Shown: piece by piece, positions 1 to 11,600 of the stretch
How positions within the stretch are numbered: the stretch's first letter is position 1
Layout: every line of letters starts with the position of its first letter
NCBI GenBank assembly: GCA_020081605.1
Contig: JAHREC010000013.1
Location: 6,262,001-6,326,000 of the forward strand
Direction: 5' to 3'
Origin: Albifimbria verrucaria
Lineage: Eukaryota; Ascomycota; Sordariomycetes; Hypocreales; Stachybotryaceae
DNA length: 64,000 nucleotides
The notes under the pieces: generated by a model
The model's input: only the letters and a program-made list of their open reading frames with translations
Database searches by the model: none
What the model was told of the DNA's origin: nothing
Translations under genes and position numbers: made by a program

Positions 1-220
1 GGATGTTCCTGCACATGTGTACGAGTTGCAACGATGATTGCATTATTTACTTCAACGCCGATAGATGAAATCCCGTAAGGGGCTGTTATATTGATCAATG
101 ATGCAAAGATGTAGTTCAATTCAAGCTTATGCCGCTACCAGTACTACGTAACATTCGTTGGCCTACAGACCTTTGGGTATCACACTCGCATTGCTAATCA
201 AAGAGGGCGGCTCGCACGGC

Positions 221-2147
221 TCATCTAGACACATTCTCTCTAAGACCTTTGGTTCGAAGCGTGAACTTGGTCTCGTTCTCGCCAAACGGCAGTGCTATCG
301 CCTCGTCAGGGCTCAACACTGCCACACTATTCCCTGCGCCGACGATGCCGTCCTTGAGAAGGGCGTTGCGCAGAGCAGCGCTATGGGTGTTGGGCGCATC
401 GCTGTCGTTGCTACCGCGGCGGCTGCCCGCCGCGCTGCTGAGCTGACTGCCGTCCAAGTGCGGCGCAGACTGCAGCGAGGGCATCCTGCCGTGTAAACGA
501 CCAGCCCAGAGGCCGCGCACGCCACCCTTCTTGCGCTCTGGTACGTCTTCGCTACCCGCGCTGCAGACATAGAGTAGGTACTTCAAATTAGGCAGGGTGT
601 GACGGATGTCGACGACCTTGAGACCTTGCGAGGCACAAAGAGCCTCGATATCCTTGTTGAGCAAGAACCAGGCGTACTCGAACCGCCACTGGCCAGCGGT
701 AGATCCACCTTTTGGCAGATATAGAGGGAACTCTTTCCTTGAGGCGTTTCGTTCGGTCATTTGTGAAATATCGTCACGCGCCCAAGACCGTGAGCCGTAT
801 GGGCTGAGGCCATAGGGCAGGGGTGTAGATAAGTAGAACTGCAAGTGTTTGGTGAGCAGCGTAGTAATGCCGAGTGCTGCAGACAACACATCTTCGCTAA
901 CAGTCCTTGCCGTGGCGCCGTCGTAGACAGAATTCGGCAGCGGTATATTGCATATCTGGAAAGATAGAGGTGGTGCATTGGCGATGGGAGTAATGGGGAA
1001 TACGTCTGAAAGTTCCGAGCATATGCGACGGCGCTGACCGCGGATTTGTCGCTCCGTCTGTTGAATCATTTCTTTGGCATTCTCGAGTTTCTCTCTGTTA
1101 GAAGCGATATCCTCTTCTCCTTTGACCTGTTGCTGTCTTCCCTTTTCCATGGCTTCCCGTCGGCTCTGCAAGGACTCGCGGAGCTCATTACGCCTCTTCT
1201 CGGCGAGTTTGTTGGCCCGCTGCTGCGTTGCGACGTACTTCTCTGCAAGGGCGGCCTCCTCTCGCGCATTATCTGGGACCTCACTAGGCGTCTCGTTGAG
1301 AATCTGGTTGATCTGGTCCATGATCCGGTGCTGCGTCTGGATGGCATCCTCGATAGAGCTTTCGAGGTTAGCTAGCTTCATCAGCGCGGCGTAGGATGAA
1401 GATGCAATGGGCGACGCTTGTTTAGGATCGGAGGCTCTGGTAGGGAAGTCGAGTGAATAAATGCCGTCCTCGAGGTGGAATATCAGCGCGTTCGGGGAAA
1501 CTTGCGATCTAAAAGTGTGCCAATGAAGTGTAGCTGTCGCAGATCTATCGATTCTTCTAATAGGAAGTTCCAGGTCGAGTTCTTGGGCCGCTTTGCCCAG
1601 AGCTTGATGGTGACGAAACATGATCTCGAGATGCTCGGAGCCTGGTCACCGAGCTCAAAGAATTGAAAATTGAAGTTCTAAGAACAATGTTAGAGCTTCA
1701 TGACAAAGATAGTTCTACCGCAAAGGTATGATTACATACCGCCGACTTCTCCCGCACCTCGCTGATGTACACCGGATCATCGTCGTTGTTGGCGTGTAGG
1801 AGAAGAAGACATCGCCAACATTGTTGTCAACCAAGATCTCCAGGTTCTTCTGCCTCGTCGCGGGGTTGCCATGGGCAAAGCTCAGGCTCGTCCGGCGAGC
1901 GCGTTTCAAGGTGTCGGGACGGCGAGCATCCTTCCTAAGGCTGTCGCTGGATCGAGACGAGTGCAGCTGGCCCGACTCACGAAGAGCTTCCAGCTTATTG
2001 GGGCTCTTGTTCAATGAGGCATCGTCGGAGGTCCGGAGGTGGGTTGGGGTTCGAAGGACAGGTTTCGCAGCCAGAGGCCCTTGAGGTGACGCAGCTTGCG
2101 ATTCTGGGGAGGAGACGCGGGCGCCGCGGTTCGGAAAGGGTAGGCAT
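221..2147 (-). CDS. VPS38: Vps38/UVRAG-like subunit of the class III PI3-kinase complex
   Basis: About 622 aa once frame breaks are allowed for. The N-terminus carries the 'RKLRHLKGLWLRNLSF' block seen in fungal Vps38/UVRAG. A C2-like segment follows ('VGDVFFS', 'PVYISEVREKSA'), then 'NFQFFELG' and 'FVTIKLWAK'. A coiled coil lies at about residues 250-340, and the C-terminal domain contains 'RHTLPNLKYLLYV'. Family members hold Vps34-Vps15-Vps30 on endosomes and vacuoles for PI3P synthesis, sorting and autophagic flux. One intron at 1678-1739 (62 bp) joins SA to NFNF. The start at 2147 is chosen because it leads directly into the family block ('MPTLSEPRRPRLLP'). Frame is lost at four sites, near 2106-2109, 2024-2032, 1798-1801 and 1494-1497. 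Each needs one extra C on the coding strand. The family assignment is firm; the breaks look like sequencing error. Confidence 0.85.
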
Positions 2148-2970
2148 TATTGCAGATGCGATGACATGCTGGTAACGTGAAGCCGACGGGCGGAGGGAGG
2201 CTAGACGCGAGCTGGTCTAGAGCCCTGGCGTAAGAGCAATTGCTGCGACGGTTGAAGCTTGTCCACGAAGCTCGTCGTTGGGCCGAGTGTAGGTAGTTGC
2301 AGTTGCAGTTGCAGTTGCAGTTACAGTTGCATTGCTACGTAGAGCCCTTCTATAACGATATGCATGGTAGATGCATAAGACGTCACCTTGCATCCTCGTC
2401 TGGTAGTCCGAGCTCAACCAGCATACCAGACAACAAAGTCAATTTGGACTCTTCTAATAAATCAGAAAATTCATTAGAAGCTCTGAACTCACTTTTAAAG
2501 TGCCTTGTTTCTATTTGTTTCTGTGGTTTAATATTGGCCGTTGCCTTTTCGTGAGATACTTCGGGGCAAGACTGACTTGACTTACACCAGACCACAGGGC
2601 CAGCCAACTACTTCAGACATCATGACACGACACACATCTACACCAGGTAGGATAATTTGGTTGTCATAATTAATAATCAATTCAAAAAGTTATCTGAAAA
2701 GTTTTCTTACCGTTCATTTGATATAACGACTCCAAAATAGCAATCACCCATCACAAACCTACAGCACAAGTTCCAGCATTGCATCCAAGACTAACAAAAG
2801 AGATTTATTTATGTAAGCTATCAACTTATTATCCAAGAATTCTCCAACAAAGAAGCCTATCCTACATACCCCCATTCATTTCTTCGCTAAACATGTCATA
2901 ATGTCATATTGTGTTGAGACCGATTGTCTCGTATGTTCCGACGCACACCAATTTACATTCTGCTTCCTCC
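2148..2970. other. Intergenic, upstream of Vps38 and downstream of the proline-repeat gene
   Basis: No credible coding frame. It holds the Vps38 5' region with a hexanucleotide microsatellite, then AT-rich DNA after about 2440 that should contain the 3' end of the next gene. Confidence 0.6.
2294..2333. repeat. GTTGCA hexanucleotide microsatellite
   Basis: About six units of GTTGCA, with one unit altered (GTTACA), located about 150-190 bp upstream of the Vps38 start. It reads as an alternating Ala-Thr frame on the minus strand, which I take as an artefact of the repeat. Confidence 0.85.
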
Positions 2971-5105
2971 TTAATTGCGGAGGAAAATGTAACTCCCATC
3001 TCTGTCCTCGATCTCGTCGCCATAGCACGGCTGCCACTCGGGAGCTACAAACCAGAAGCAGTTGTTTCCATTGTCATCAAACTTGGCCGTGAACTCGACA
3101 GCAGCGCAGACGAGAACATCGTCACCACTGAGTGTTTGGCGCACTGCGTCGGCGTGGCAGGCACCCAGGCAGTGATTAAAGTCCGTAGCATGGCCGTGCT
3201 CTGCTTTGTCTCGGCGGTCTTTCTTGAAGCCCGTCTGGCAAAACGGCTGGTAGTGTGACAGAAGGTGTTCACGGTCGCTGCGCTTGCTGTGCGTGCCAGA
3301 GCTGTGGTTGGCTAAGGACTGTTTGTTGCCCTTTCCATGAGGCGGGACGAAACCACCACGAGCCTTGATAATTTTGCTTCCGGCAATTTCAAGGCCTAAG
3401 GGTCCCTCAGAATCGAGGATGTCAAGCTTCAGGAGAGGGTTGACCTTGCCCCTATGTCGACGTGAGCCAACCGGTTCTTCTCAAGAATGTTGGCGTTGAT
3501 GAGGCCACCATCGTCATCTTCCTCGTCATCCCTGTCCCCGTTGTTGTTACAACCGGAATTATAATTTCCTTCATCATTGTTCTCCTCACCATAATCTTCA
3601 TCTGCATCTTCGTCCTCGTCCTCGTCTTCGTCCTCTTCTTCATGATCCTCGTCATCACCATCGTCCTCATCACCTCCATCCTCGGCATCATCGCCACCTT
3701 CATCCTCATCATCACCATTATCGTCTGCATCCTCCTCAACATCATAATCCCCATTAGTGTTCTCATCTTCCTCGCCATCATACTCGTCATCTTCGTCATC
3801 TTTTCCATCGACGCTGTATTTGTCCTCGCCTTCCTGGGGTCATCACTTGCCCCCTCCTCATTACGAGCAGGTGGTTTGCCAAGGAGTGAGTCAATCTTGA
3901 CATCGTCAAAATCAACAGTAATGGTCTCTTTGTCACCCAATTCGCCTAGAGCTCTTAGGTAATCCTCAAGCTGCTCCTCAGACAAAAGATCCAATAGAAC
4001 TAGCAGGTCAAGGTCAATAGCGACTGTAGGCTTGATGCAGATCTTATGATCGACCTCGAAGATGTCCGTGTTTTGGGAGGTGCCCGGCTGCTCATATCCC
4101 GGGTATTCATCATCGCCGCCAGGTGTGTCGTCGTTTGGGCCATCACTGGGACTCGGCGGGTAATAGGGCTTTGAATCATCATCTCCTGGTCCGTTTGGCT
4201 TAGGAGGGTAATCAGTGCCTGGCACATTTGGCTTTGGTGGATTGCTGTTACCAGGTCCGCCAGGCTTGGGAGGGTTGCCATTTCCAGGCTCATTTGGCTT
4301 AGGGGATTACCATGTCCAGGCGTGTTGGGCTTGGGGGTTATCATAGCCTGGGCTGGTTGGCTTGGGTGGTTCAATATGCCCGGGCACGCTGGGCTTAGGG
4401 GTTGCCATTTCCAGGAACAGGAGGGTAAGCGGTATGACTGTTGCCAGGCCCGTCAGGCTTGGGAGGTTTATCATCCCCAGGCTTAGTGGGCTTGGGAGGA
4501 GTTCCGCTAGTAGGTGCACTTGGTTTCGGAGTATTGCCATGGCTTGTACCAGGAGGAGGGTAGGAGTTGTTACCATGGCCATTCCCAGGGTTGCTAGGCT
4601 TGGGCGGCTCGTCGTAACCCGGCCCATCAGGTTTTGGGGGCTTTTCGTTTCCAGGAACAGGAGGATAAGGTATATGGCCACCAGGACCATCAGGCTTTGG
4701 TGGTTCTCCATCCCCTCGCCAGGTGGGGGAGGATATGGCGTCTTATCATTGCCAGGGACTTCAGGCTTTGGAGGAACTCCGTGGTTTCCATCTCCTTTGG
4801 GAGGTTCATAATGGTTACCACCTCCACTAGGGGTTCGTAGTCGTTTCCAGCTTCTCTGGGAGGCTCATAGTGGTTTGTGTTGCTCTTCACTTTGCGTCAG
4901 CTACGTGCATAAACCGTTCTGCTTTCACTCATCTTACCTCGCTAGGGGTGATGTAGATGTATTCAACTTCATCTTCGGTTTTGTGTGGATGCTCGGTGCG
5001 AATCGTAATCTTTGGGCAGACAGTCTTGTCAAGAATGGTAGATAGGTCGATGAGACATCCACTCTCTCGAGCGATGACCTCTAGACGGGCTACAATGTCC
5101 GACAT
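2971..5105 (-). CDS. Proline-rich PPKP/PG-repeat protein with a long acidic tract; function unknown
   Basis: Exon 1 (5105-4938) encodes 56 residues starting MSDIVARLEV. An intron at 4885-4937 (53 bp, branch-like GCTGAC) follows. Exon 2 starts SNTNHYEPP and carries about 15 short units of the form P-P-K-P-x-x-P-G-x-x at residues about 60-320, including 'NPPKPNVPG' and 'EPPKPTSPG'. Next comes 'FEVDHKICIKP', then an Asp/Glu-dominated tract at about 410-525. A 170-residue tail with conserved-looking Cys, His and Trp ('CLGACHADAV', 'CFWFVAPEW') ends at 2971. I see no signal peptide and do not recognise the family. Frame is lost at seven C/G runs (4830-4833, 4712-4715, 4398-4401, 4333-4337, 4302-4305, 3836-3839, 3449-3452). 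Two of these, inside NPPKP units, need two bases. The repaired length is about 696 aa. Confidence 0.7.
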
Positions 5106-6198
5106 CTTGGAGTAAAGAACGAAGTACCTTGGAATCAGAAACGAATGACTTAATCAAATGAGTGACTTGGTAGGCATGTAAAATGAATGACTGTCCAAAA
5201 GGCTCGATACTGGTACTTCAAAAAGAAAAAACGGAGCCAGCTTTGGCCCATTATATAGGTCTATTGCTTTGCTCTTTTGGTTTCTACAGCTGGACTCTTG
5301 AAGACTATTCTTCATGATGTCGACAAAATTCTACAAGGGATGCGCAGAAAAGTCTCAATATGGGGAGACACGCAAGGGTAATGCCACCTGCTAGGCGGTC
5401 CAGTTTCTCCTAATCATATTGAAGCTGATCAGTCGGGAGCTTCGGCCAAGCCGCCGAGATGTTCAGTCAGAACGATGATTGGTGTCACGAATCTCTTCTG
5501 AACACAAGAATGAGACAGCAACTAAGACTTCTGTTCCCGGGAGCCTGTTACTACATATACCGATAGTCTTTGCCTTCTGGTTACAAATATCAAACAAACT
5601 AAGTCCAATAGTCCGGCCAAGTTGATCCTCTTTTCTCATCTTGGTGGGCTATCAAGCATCTGTAAGTCATAGCAATTCAGGAACCGTTTCAACAGACGCC
5701 ACCTGCTTCTTCTTTAGGAGAGACATACATGAGCTTGGAGCCAACCGGCTCTGTGGGACAGTGCATGTCATCTGCAAGGGGCTCACTTTGGGAAGTGAAA
5801 TAGAACCGCAAAAGCAAACGTGTTGCCCACACGATTTCGGAATGAAAGACAAGACAGAGACGGCCCCACAACTTTTGCCGGTCCGCAAGACATATTCTGT
5901 CATTTGTGAGCTAGGCGTGGTCAAACCTGGCGTTTGGTGTCGAGACTCTCGCTATCTGCCGCATCGGTTGCGTGCTGCTGCAGGTCGTCAGATTGCAGAC
6001 ATGTCAGTAGTTTAGCCAGGTTGGAACTTGTGGAAATTGGATTCGGGGCACGGACAACATCAACCTCCAAGCATTATTTTGTGAAGCAACCTCATCCCTC
6101 GTTCCGAAGTTCTTAGATCATGGCATGACATGTGTTTTTACATGATATGAATACGTAAATTGACTACAGTCTAAATAATACTCGCTATAACGCCTCTA
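5106..6198. other. Intergenic region
   Basis: Promoter side of the proline-repeat gene and 3' side of the Nudix gene. The open frames here (near 5640-6015, both strands) match no family known to me, overlap each other and have no supported splice sites. Confidence 0.55.
5251..5257 (-). promoter_or_regulatory. Candidate TATA box (TATATAA) of the proline-repeat gene
   Basis: TATATAA on the minus strand, about 146 bp upstream of the start at 5105, inside an A/T-rich promoter-like stretch. The sequence match is clear; its use is inferred. Confidence 0.45.
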
Positions 6199-6825
6199 TT
6201 ACGCCTTCTTAGTTGGTTTAAGATCATTAAAATTCGGGGTTTGTTCGAGCAGGCTGTGCAATGGCAAGAAGATGAGTTCGCCGGGCTTAGTGTCGCCCTT
6301 CAGCGCAATCAGCTCCTCCCACGACATCCACTCCCATCCTTCACACTTGTCGGGTTCCGTAACCTGAAATGATTGGGCGGTTAGTATCTGCATGTTCCGG
6401 GGCGTTGGGCTGGGATGCATCACAGCGCGACTCACCTGAGGCAGGGCGTCTGGATCAGTCATCTCACAATACGCAAACAACGTGATGTAGTGCTTCTTTT
6501 CCCGCTCGAAGACGCTGTTTGTCACTGCGGCTGTGCTGAGACCCTTCACGACGAGGGTAGTCTCCTCCAAGACCTCGCGCTCAGCGCACTCGATAATCTC
6601 TTCGCTGTACTCGAGGTGACCACCAGGCAGCTGCCATGTTCCTGCGTTTCCTGCGTCAGCCACCGCTATGACTTTGTCGAACATCTTGACTGTGTTCAAA
6701 TCAATTGACTCACCCTCTCCATGGCTCCCTTTGCGTTTTCCGACGAGCACCTTGTCGTCCCGGCCAACCACGATGGCGCCAACACCAACAAGAGGACGAG
6801 GTGGTTGAGAAGCTTGGGAAGTCAT
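6199..6825 (-). CDS. Nudix hydrolase, NUDT15-like
   Basis: Three exons encode 'PLVGVGAIVV', 'GKRKGSHGEGTWQLPGGH' and the Nudix box 'GGHLEYSEEIIECAEREVLEET', which fits GX5EX7REUXEEXGU. The C-terminus has 'CEGWEWMSWEEL'. Nudix enzymes hydrolyse nucleoside diphosphates linked to another moiety. The short first strand and KRKGSHG-GTWQLPGGH layout resemble NUDT15/MTH2-type nucleotide-pool cleaners. The start at 6825 (MTSQASQPP) is preferred over an in-frame ATG at 6951. Introns are 6642-6713 and 6364-6435, both exactly 72 bp and both free of in-frame stops. Splicing restores the family alignment at both junctions (HGE/GTW and LPQ/VTE). This is one of the few genes here needing no frame repair. 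The exact substrate is not deducible. Confidence 0.88.
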   Translation of the reverse strand: MTSQASQPPRPLVGVGAIVVGRDDKVLVGKRKGSHGEGESIDLNTVKMFDKVIAVADAGNAGTWQLPGGHLEYSEEIIECAEREVLEETTLVVKGLSTAAVTNSVFEREKKHYITLFAYCEMTDPDALPQVSRAVMHPSPTPRNMQILTAQSFQVTEPDKCEGWEWMSWEELIALKGDTKPGELIFLPLHSLLEQTPNFNDLKPTKKA

Positions 6826-7474
6826 TTCACTGCTCTTGGTGCAATGTAAGATATCTATGCAATGCAATTTTGATTCTGAAGAAGATGGTAAATCTGAAGA
6901 TGGCTCTCCTTCCAGCGGGAACGTGCGGCTCTTATGCCTTTGGAAGTGCAATGGATCACGAGCGCTGTTCCTAGGCTGCGGATTCCGCTAGCAATCAAGT
7001 GTACAATTGCATGTTGTATGACCCAAGTGGAGTAAAGGATCCCCACTACCGTCGGCGAGTCACAGCTGGAGAAAACTACCGTTGGGGATTATAATGGGTT
7101 CCTGACTCACTGCTGTCAGCCTTGCTGGCTTTATTGCGGCTATGCAGTCTTCAGTTAACGTTAGTTATATAAGCGCGCACCAGGCGCAGTATTACAGTTT
7201 CCTAACTTGGGCATATCTGACCAATGCAAGTGATTGATTCCATCAAAATGACCCAGCGAGGCATCAAGGCTTTTGATATGGATTTATTATCGCACATAAG
7301 AGCAAAGGAGCGGGTGTTCGGTTTATATGGACATCATGAGGGGGAATGGATCCGCTCCTAGATTGCCGGCTTGCCGACTAGCTCGCTGAAGCAACAGCCG
7401 AGTAGGAATATTTAATGAGCGAGCGGTGCATTTGGCATTCCGTAGACCTTCGGTGACCCGACTGTTTAGATATC
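6826..7474. other. Shared divergent promoter region
   Basis: 649 bp between the divergent Nudix (-) and alpha/beta-hydrolase (+) starts. Apart from one TATA-like site toward the plus-strand gene I see no obvious elements. Co-regulation is possible but unproven. Confidence 0.5.
7166..7172 (+). promoter_or_regulatory. Candidate TATA box (TATATAA)
   Basis: TATATAA about 300 bp upstream of the hydrolase start at 7475. It could serve that gene if the 5' UTR is long. Confidence 0.3.
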
Positions 7475-8647
7475 ATGGACTATTCGAGGCTGGCAGCTCC
7501 AAGCAAGAGCTGGAAGGCTCTAATCGCTGTTCGTCCTGAGGCAGCCGATGAGGGACATACGGGCAACGATCCCACGCAAGCAGCAGAACTACGTGCAAGA
7601 GTGAACTCTGTCCGTGAAACGGTCACGGCTGGGCTGATCGAAAGCTCAGGACTTCAGGATCAGGTGAAGATCACTACCGTGCAGGTTCCGAGTCGCGATG
7701 AGCAGCGTACGATTCCGGTGCGGGAATTCGTGCCTCGCGGTAACGGGACAGGCGAACAACAGAGCCGTGGTCTCATTTACTTCCATGGCGGAGGATTTCT
7801 GATTGGCTCCGAGACTTTGGATGACTTTATTTGCGCAAACATTGCCCTAGATCTCGGTGTTACTGTTCTCAGCATCATCTATCGCCACACACCAAAGCAC
7901 GCACATCCAGCGCAGGTAGATGATGCGTGGGATGCTTTTGAATACATCCGTAGCCATGCATCCGAATTCAATGTCGACATCAAGCAGGGCCTTGGTGTTA
8001 TGGGCGAGTCAGCGGGAGGTGCCCTTGCTGCCAGCGTTGTGTTTCGACATATGAAGACAGTCAAGGCAGCCGAAACCACCGACAAGGCTATGCCGCAAGA
8101 ATCTGCTATCAGCGGGGTCTTGTTGTCGATTCCATGGCTCATGCACCCGGACAGCTTTCCTTGGCATCTATTTGCCTCGCCAGATGTTGCTGCTCGGATT
8201 CAGTGTCAGAACGCGCCGGTTCTTCCTGGTGTCCGACTGAAGATGTTCAGCGACTTGTTAGCTGCCCCGGAAGAAGTGGGTATGCCTTTCAACGTTCCAT
8301 TCGCTCCAGACACGGAGCTTCGGAAATGGCCCAGGACCTCGTTCATCGTTACGGGTATGGACCCTCTGCGGGACGATGGTCTCCTGTTCGCCAAGAAGCT
8401 GGATGACTTGCAGTGAGTACAACCAAAGGTCCTGCAGGAACCTCTTTATGGCCATGCTAATGCTTTCAGGGTTCCTACGACTGTCCACGTCTTCCCGGGC
8501 CTCCCTCATTCATTCGGGCGCTGGCCCGACTTGCCGGAATCTGCGGCTCTCAAAGCTCGAACCCTTGACTGCCTCCGGTGGGCAATGAACTTGGGTGGGA
8601 AGAATGCAGGAAGCACGCAAGTCTGGCACGAGTACCAGGAAGAATAA
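7475..8647 (+). CDS. Alpha/beta-hydrolase, HSL-type esterase/lipase (Abhydrolase_3)
   Basis: 371 aa in two exons with one intron at 8413-8469 (57 bp). The oxyanion motif 'HGGGFLIGS' sits at about residue 104 and the nucleophile elbow 'GESAGG' has Ser at about 179. A 'DPLRDDG' Asp and an 'HSFGRW' His near the C-terminus complete a Ser-Asp-His triad. This is the hormone-sensitive-lipase (bacterial family IV, PF07859) signature. Such enzymes cleave short acyl esters or lactones, but the substrate cannot be read from the sequence. No signal peptide or membrane segment is visible, so it is probably intracellular. No frame break is needed. Confidence 0.88.
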
Positions 8648-11600
8648 CGCAAATCTCCGGAGAAATGCCCATGCTTTCGCCTGCTCTTTGTGGAGTGTTG
8701 CAGTGAGACTGGATCATCTTGTGGCCACCTGTTCTAGACCACCAACTATTGTTCAGCTTAAGCATGTAACAGTCAGAGTCTGGTAATGCTGTTACCTTTC
8801 CCTCGGCCCGAGTAATATTACATCTTGGCAAAAGCTTGTGCATAATCTCTTTTTGTATGCAAAGGGAAATGATTGCATTGCTGAGTCAATTCAGTTGCTG
8901 CTTTATTGATGAGCGTCTTGTGTTGTCTTTTAGCACTAGTTGATAACCGACCATATGTTTCCCTGGGAAGTTGTGAGTCAATCCAAGTACCAAGTCAACC
9001 AACAACTAATGGTGAAATAAGTTGTATTTGTTGACCGGTGACGGAATTGATGATTCTGAAGTTCAATGATGTTCGGTTGGCGTATGTAACGTGCAATTCC
9101 TTGGTGAGATTCTCCAATCCGGAGTCTAGGGTATGTATTCTCAATCGTGTGCTTGATCGGGCAAGAGGAACCCTTCGGAGTCACATGATACGCAATGCCA
9201 TCTCGTCCTTGTTCTCCCCATTCTCTCATACGAATAAGCATACCTACTTTGTAGATGTGATCGTGTTCATCAGTCCTCGCACAAGCCGAGAAAAGCCATC
9301 ATGTCTGAGCTTCCTTTCGCGAAGGGGAGTCACCATCACGTGTCTCATACGTCTTAGTGCCAGAGCGTGTCTGGCTCCTTCGTCGCGGCTCCAGCGCATC
9401 GCGTCCGTTAGACGAGGACTCGCGTATCATTTCCGAGCATGGATCGGATATAAGCCAGTGTCCTTGCGGGTTCGTCGTATCTCAGCGGTATTCCGACAAG
9501 ATGTATCTCATCCAGCCCCAGGCGTCAAGGGCCGTCATACTCGTGTCAGGCGCCATCAAGCCCGCCTCGGATGTCGGTAATTCACAATCACTGCCTCATG
9601 CAAGCGTATGTGCGCACTTTGGTGTGAGTTCGGCTATGCGTGTCAACCCCTCGTCACCTGGTAGCCTACGGCAAGGCCATCATCTGGTGTTACGACTCGC
9701 ATGGGTGATATCCAGTTTCTTGCAGCAATGAACTCGAGACATAAGCGAGGCGACAACTGCAACCCACAGCCGGGACCGTGAAACTTGCTGGCTAGTGACC
9801 TGCATCGCACCACTCATCAGTTATCGACGAGGGCGACTGCAGAGCGTCTTGGCTGTATCACGTACAGTACATGACCGGCATCCTCGGCCTCGCTTAGTAG
9901 GTCCACGCCAGACCATGGGTCGACCTCTTTTCTGTCATGAGCTCACTTTAAGTAATGCAGATAGAAAGCCACCAAAGCACATAATCTTGTGAGGAGGTGT
10001 CGCCAGCTTACCCCGTGCTTCTTCATAGTGTTCAACCATCCCTCACCGCTGTCCAGGTGCCTAGGCGGACCTACTGCCGGATAAAGAATCTGCAGGCCGT
10101 CGACGCACTCTCACGCAAGTGACTCGGCACACACGCGGCAGCTCCTCCAAGTCCACCGCTGTGCAGGTGCCGAAATTGCTGAAGCAGGCTTTGCTTGGTA
10201 CATCGGGGCTCATTCTCGTCCCACAGCTAGCGAGCCGCCATGGTGAGGGTCTCCGAACCCCTTTGCTTAATGGTTGATGCGCTTCGTAGCAGTTGGTCAG
10301 ACTTACAATCACGCTCTTTGTCATGTGAAAGCGAGCCCTATGAGCAAGGCATGATACGGAATTGGTTCTCCGAACCCATTCCCGGCTAGGCCACCAAAAA
10401 TGAAACTCGCGGCCAACCTGGATGGTGAGACGACATGGGCAGGGCACTGCGATAATCCCAAGCTGGATGAAATGAACAATGCGAGACTCGCTAAGCATCC
10501 TCTTATACTAGATCTTATGCTTAACGCCTTGAAGAAGCCGCAGCTACTCACGTACCTCTCACCGCGGCTGCCGGAACAGTGGATCTTGTGCATGGACATC
10601 TCAGTGGCCGCAGTATGTCAAGCCGCGTTGTTCGGGAGTCAATTGAGTGCACGTTAGGTCCCGTGTCTCGACAAATGGCGAGGCCAGCATATGTGCCTCG
10701 ATTGGAACCGTTCGACACACATGCGGCTGAGGCTTTACCGCACCTTTGCAAGTAAGGTCAACAGGGTGGGGTCAATGTTGGACGGCTTCGTTATCGGATC
10801 TCGGAAGCTCTCTCAGGGTGAAGGAAGGTGAGCCTCCGAATTGTGCCCAAGTGAGACGCCCTCCGGTTAAATGATACCGAGAAGGAGCTTAATGATCAGC
10901 TCCTGCTTATGTGTGAAGACAGGCGGAGCATGCCTCGCAGGGATGCTATCAAAGGTTGACGGCAATTCAACGTCTCCTAGTCATTAAACCATGCTCAATT
11001 GACCGTTGTGAGCATTCCCGTATTAGGCGACGTCGTATCGATGTACCCATGAGCACTGTCTGCGCAAGTCCAGCAACTTTCGTCTTAGTCCAACTACAGG
11101 AGGTAGGCTTGTGAGAGCTCATGTCATGATTTTGAGGTGGCGTATGCGCCGAGATATGACGATTCAATCCCGTACCTTCATTTCAGTAGTTGGTATCAGA
11201 GCGGCCACGAAGAAACTGAGGTCAGATGCAAAAGTTTCCGCATCCAGCCGCTGGCACATTTGCGACGTTGCAGACACCACAGTATTTTACATAAGTGGCA
11301 TGCACAAAGCAGGGCATCGACAAGCAAGGATCTTTCCACGGTAATTCCCCGATGGACCAGCCATGCACGACGTACCTGGAATTCAGGCCGTATGGGTTAC
11401 CAGGGACGGGAGACTCGTCGGCGTGACGTATCACATGTTCACAAGCAGCAACTGCGGCGCAGCTCCGGGTTATTGCTCGTCCGCATTTGACCAAGACACG
11501 AGCTCAATCTGCATCTACAGCTCCCGTGAGACTAGGCCGAATAAATACTGTGCCCTACCAGCTACTCTATAGTAATTGCTGACGACAATGCCGTTTAGAA

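Noticed and set aside
2911..3258. 115-codon plus-strand frame
   Set aside because: Antisense to the C-terminal domain of the proline-repeat gene, which has coherent protein sequence through to 2971.
3462..3962. Very hydrophobic plus-strand frame that looks like a membrane protein
   Set aside because: It is antisense to the Asp/Glu tract of the proline-repeat gene. GAT/GAC/GAA/GAG read backwards give Ile, Val, Phe and Leu codons.
5641..6116. Overlapping frames on both strands between 5641 and 6116
   Set aside because: No domain, conflicting strands and no supported introns.
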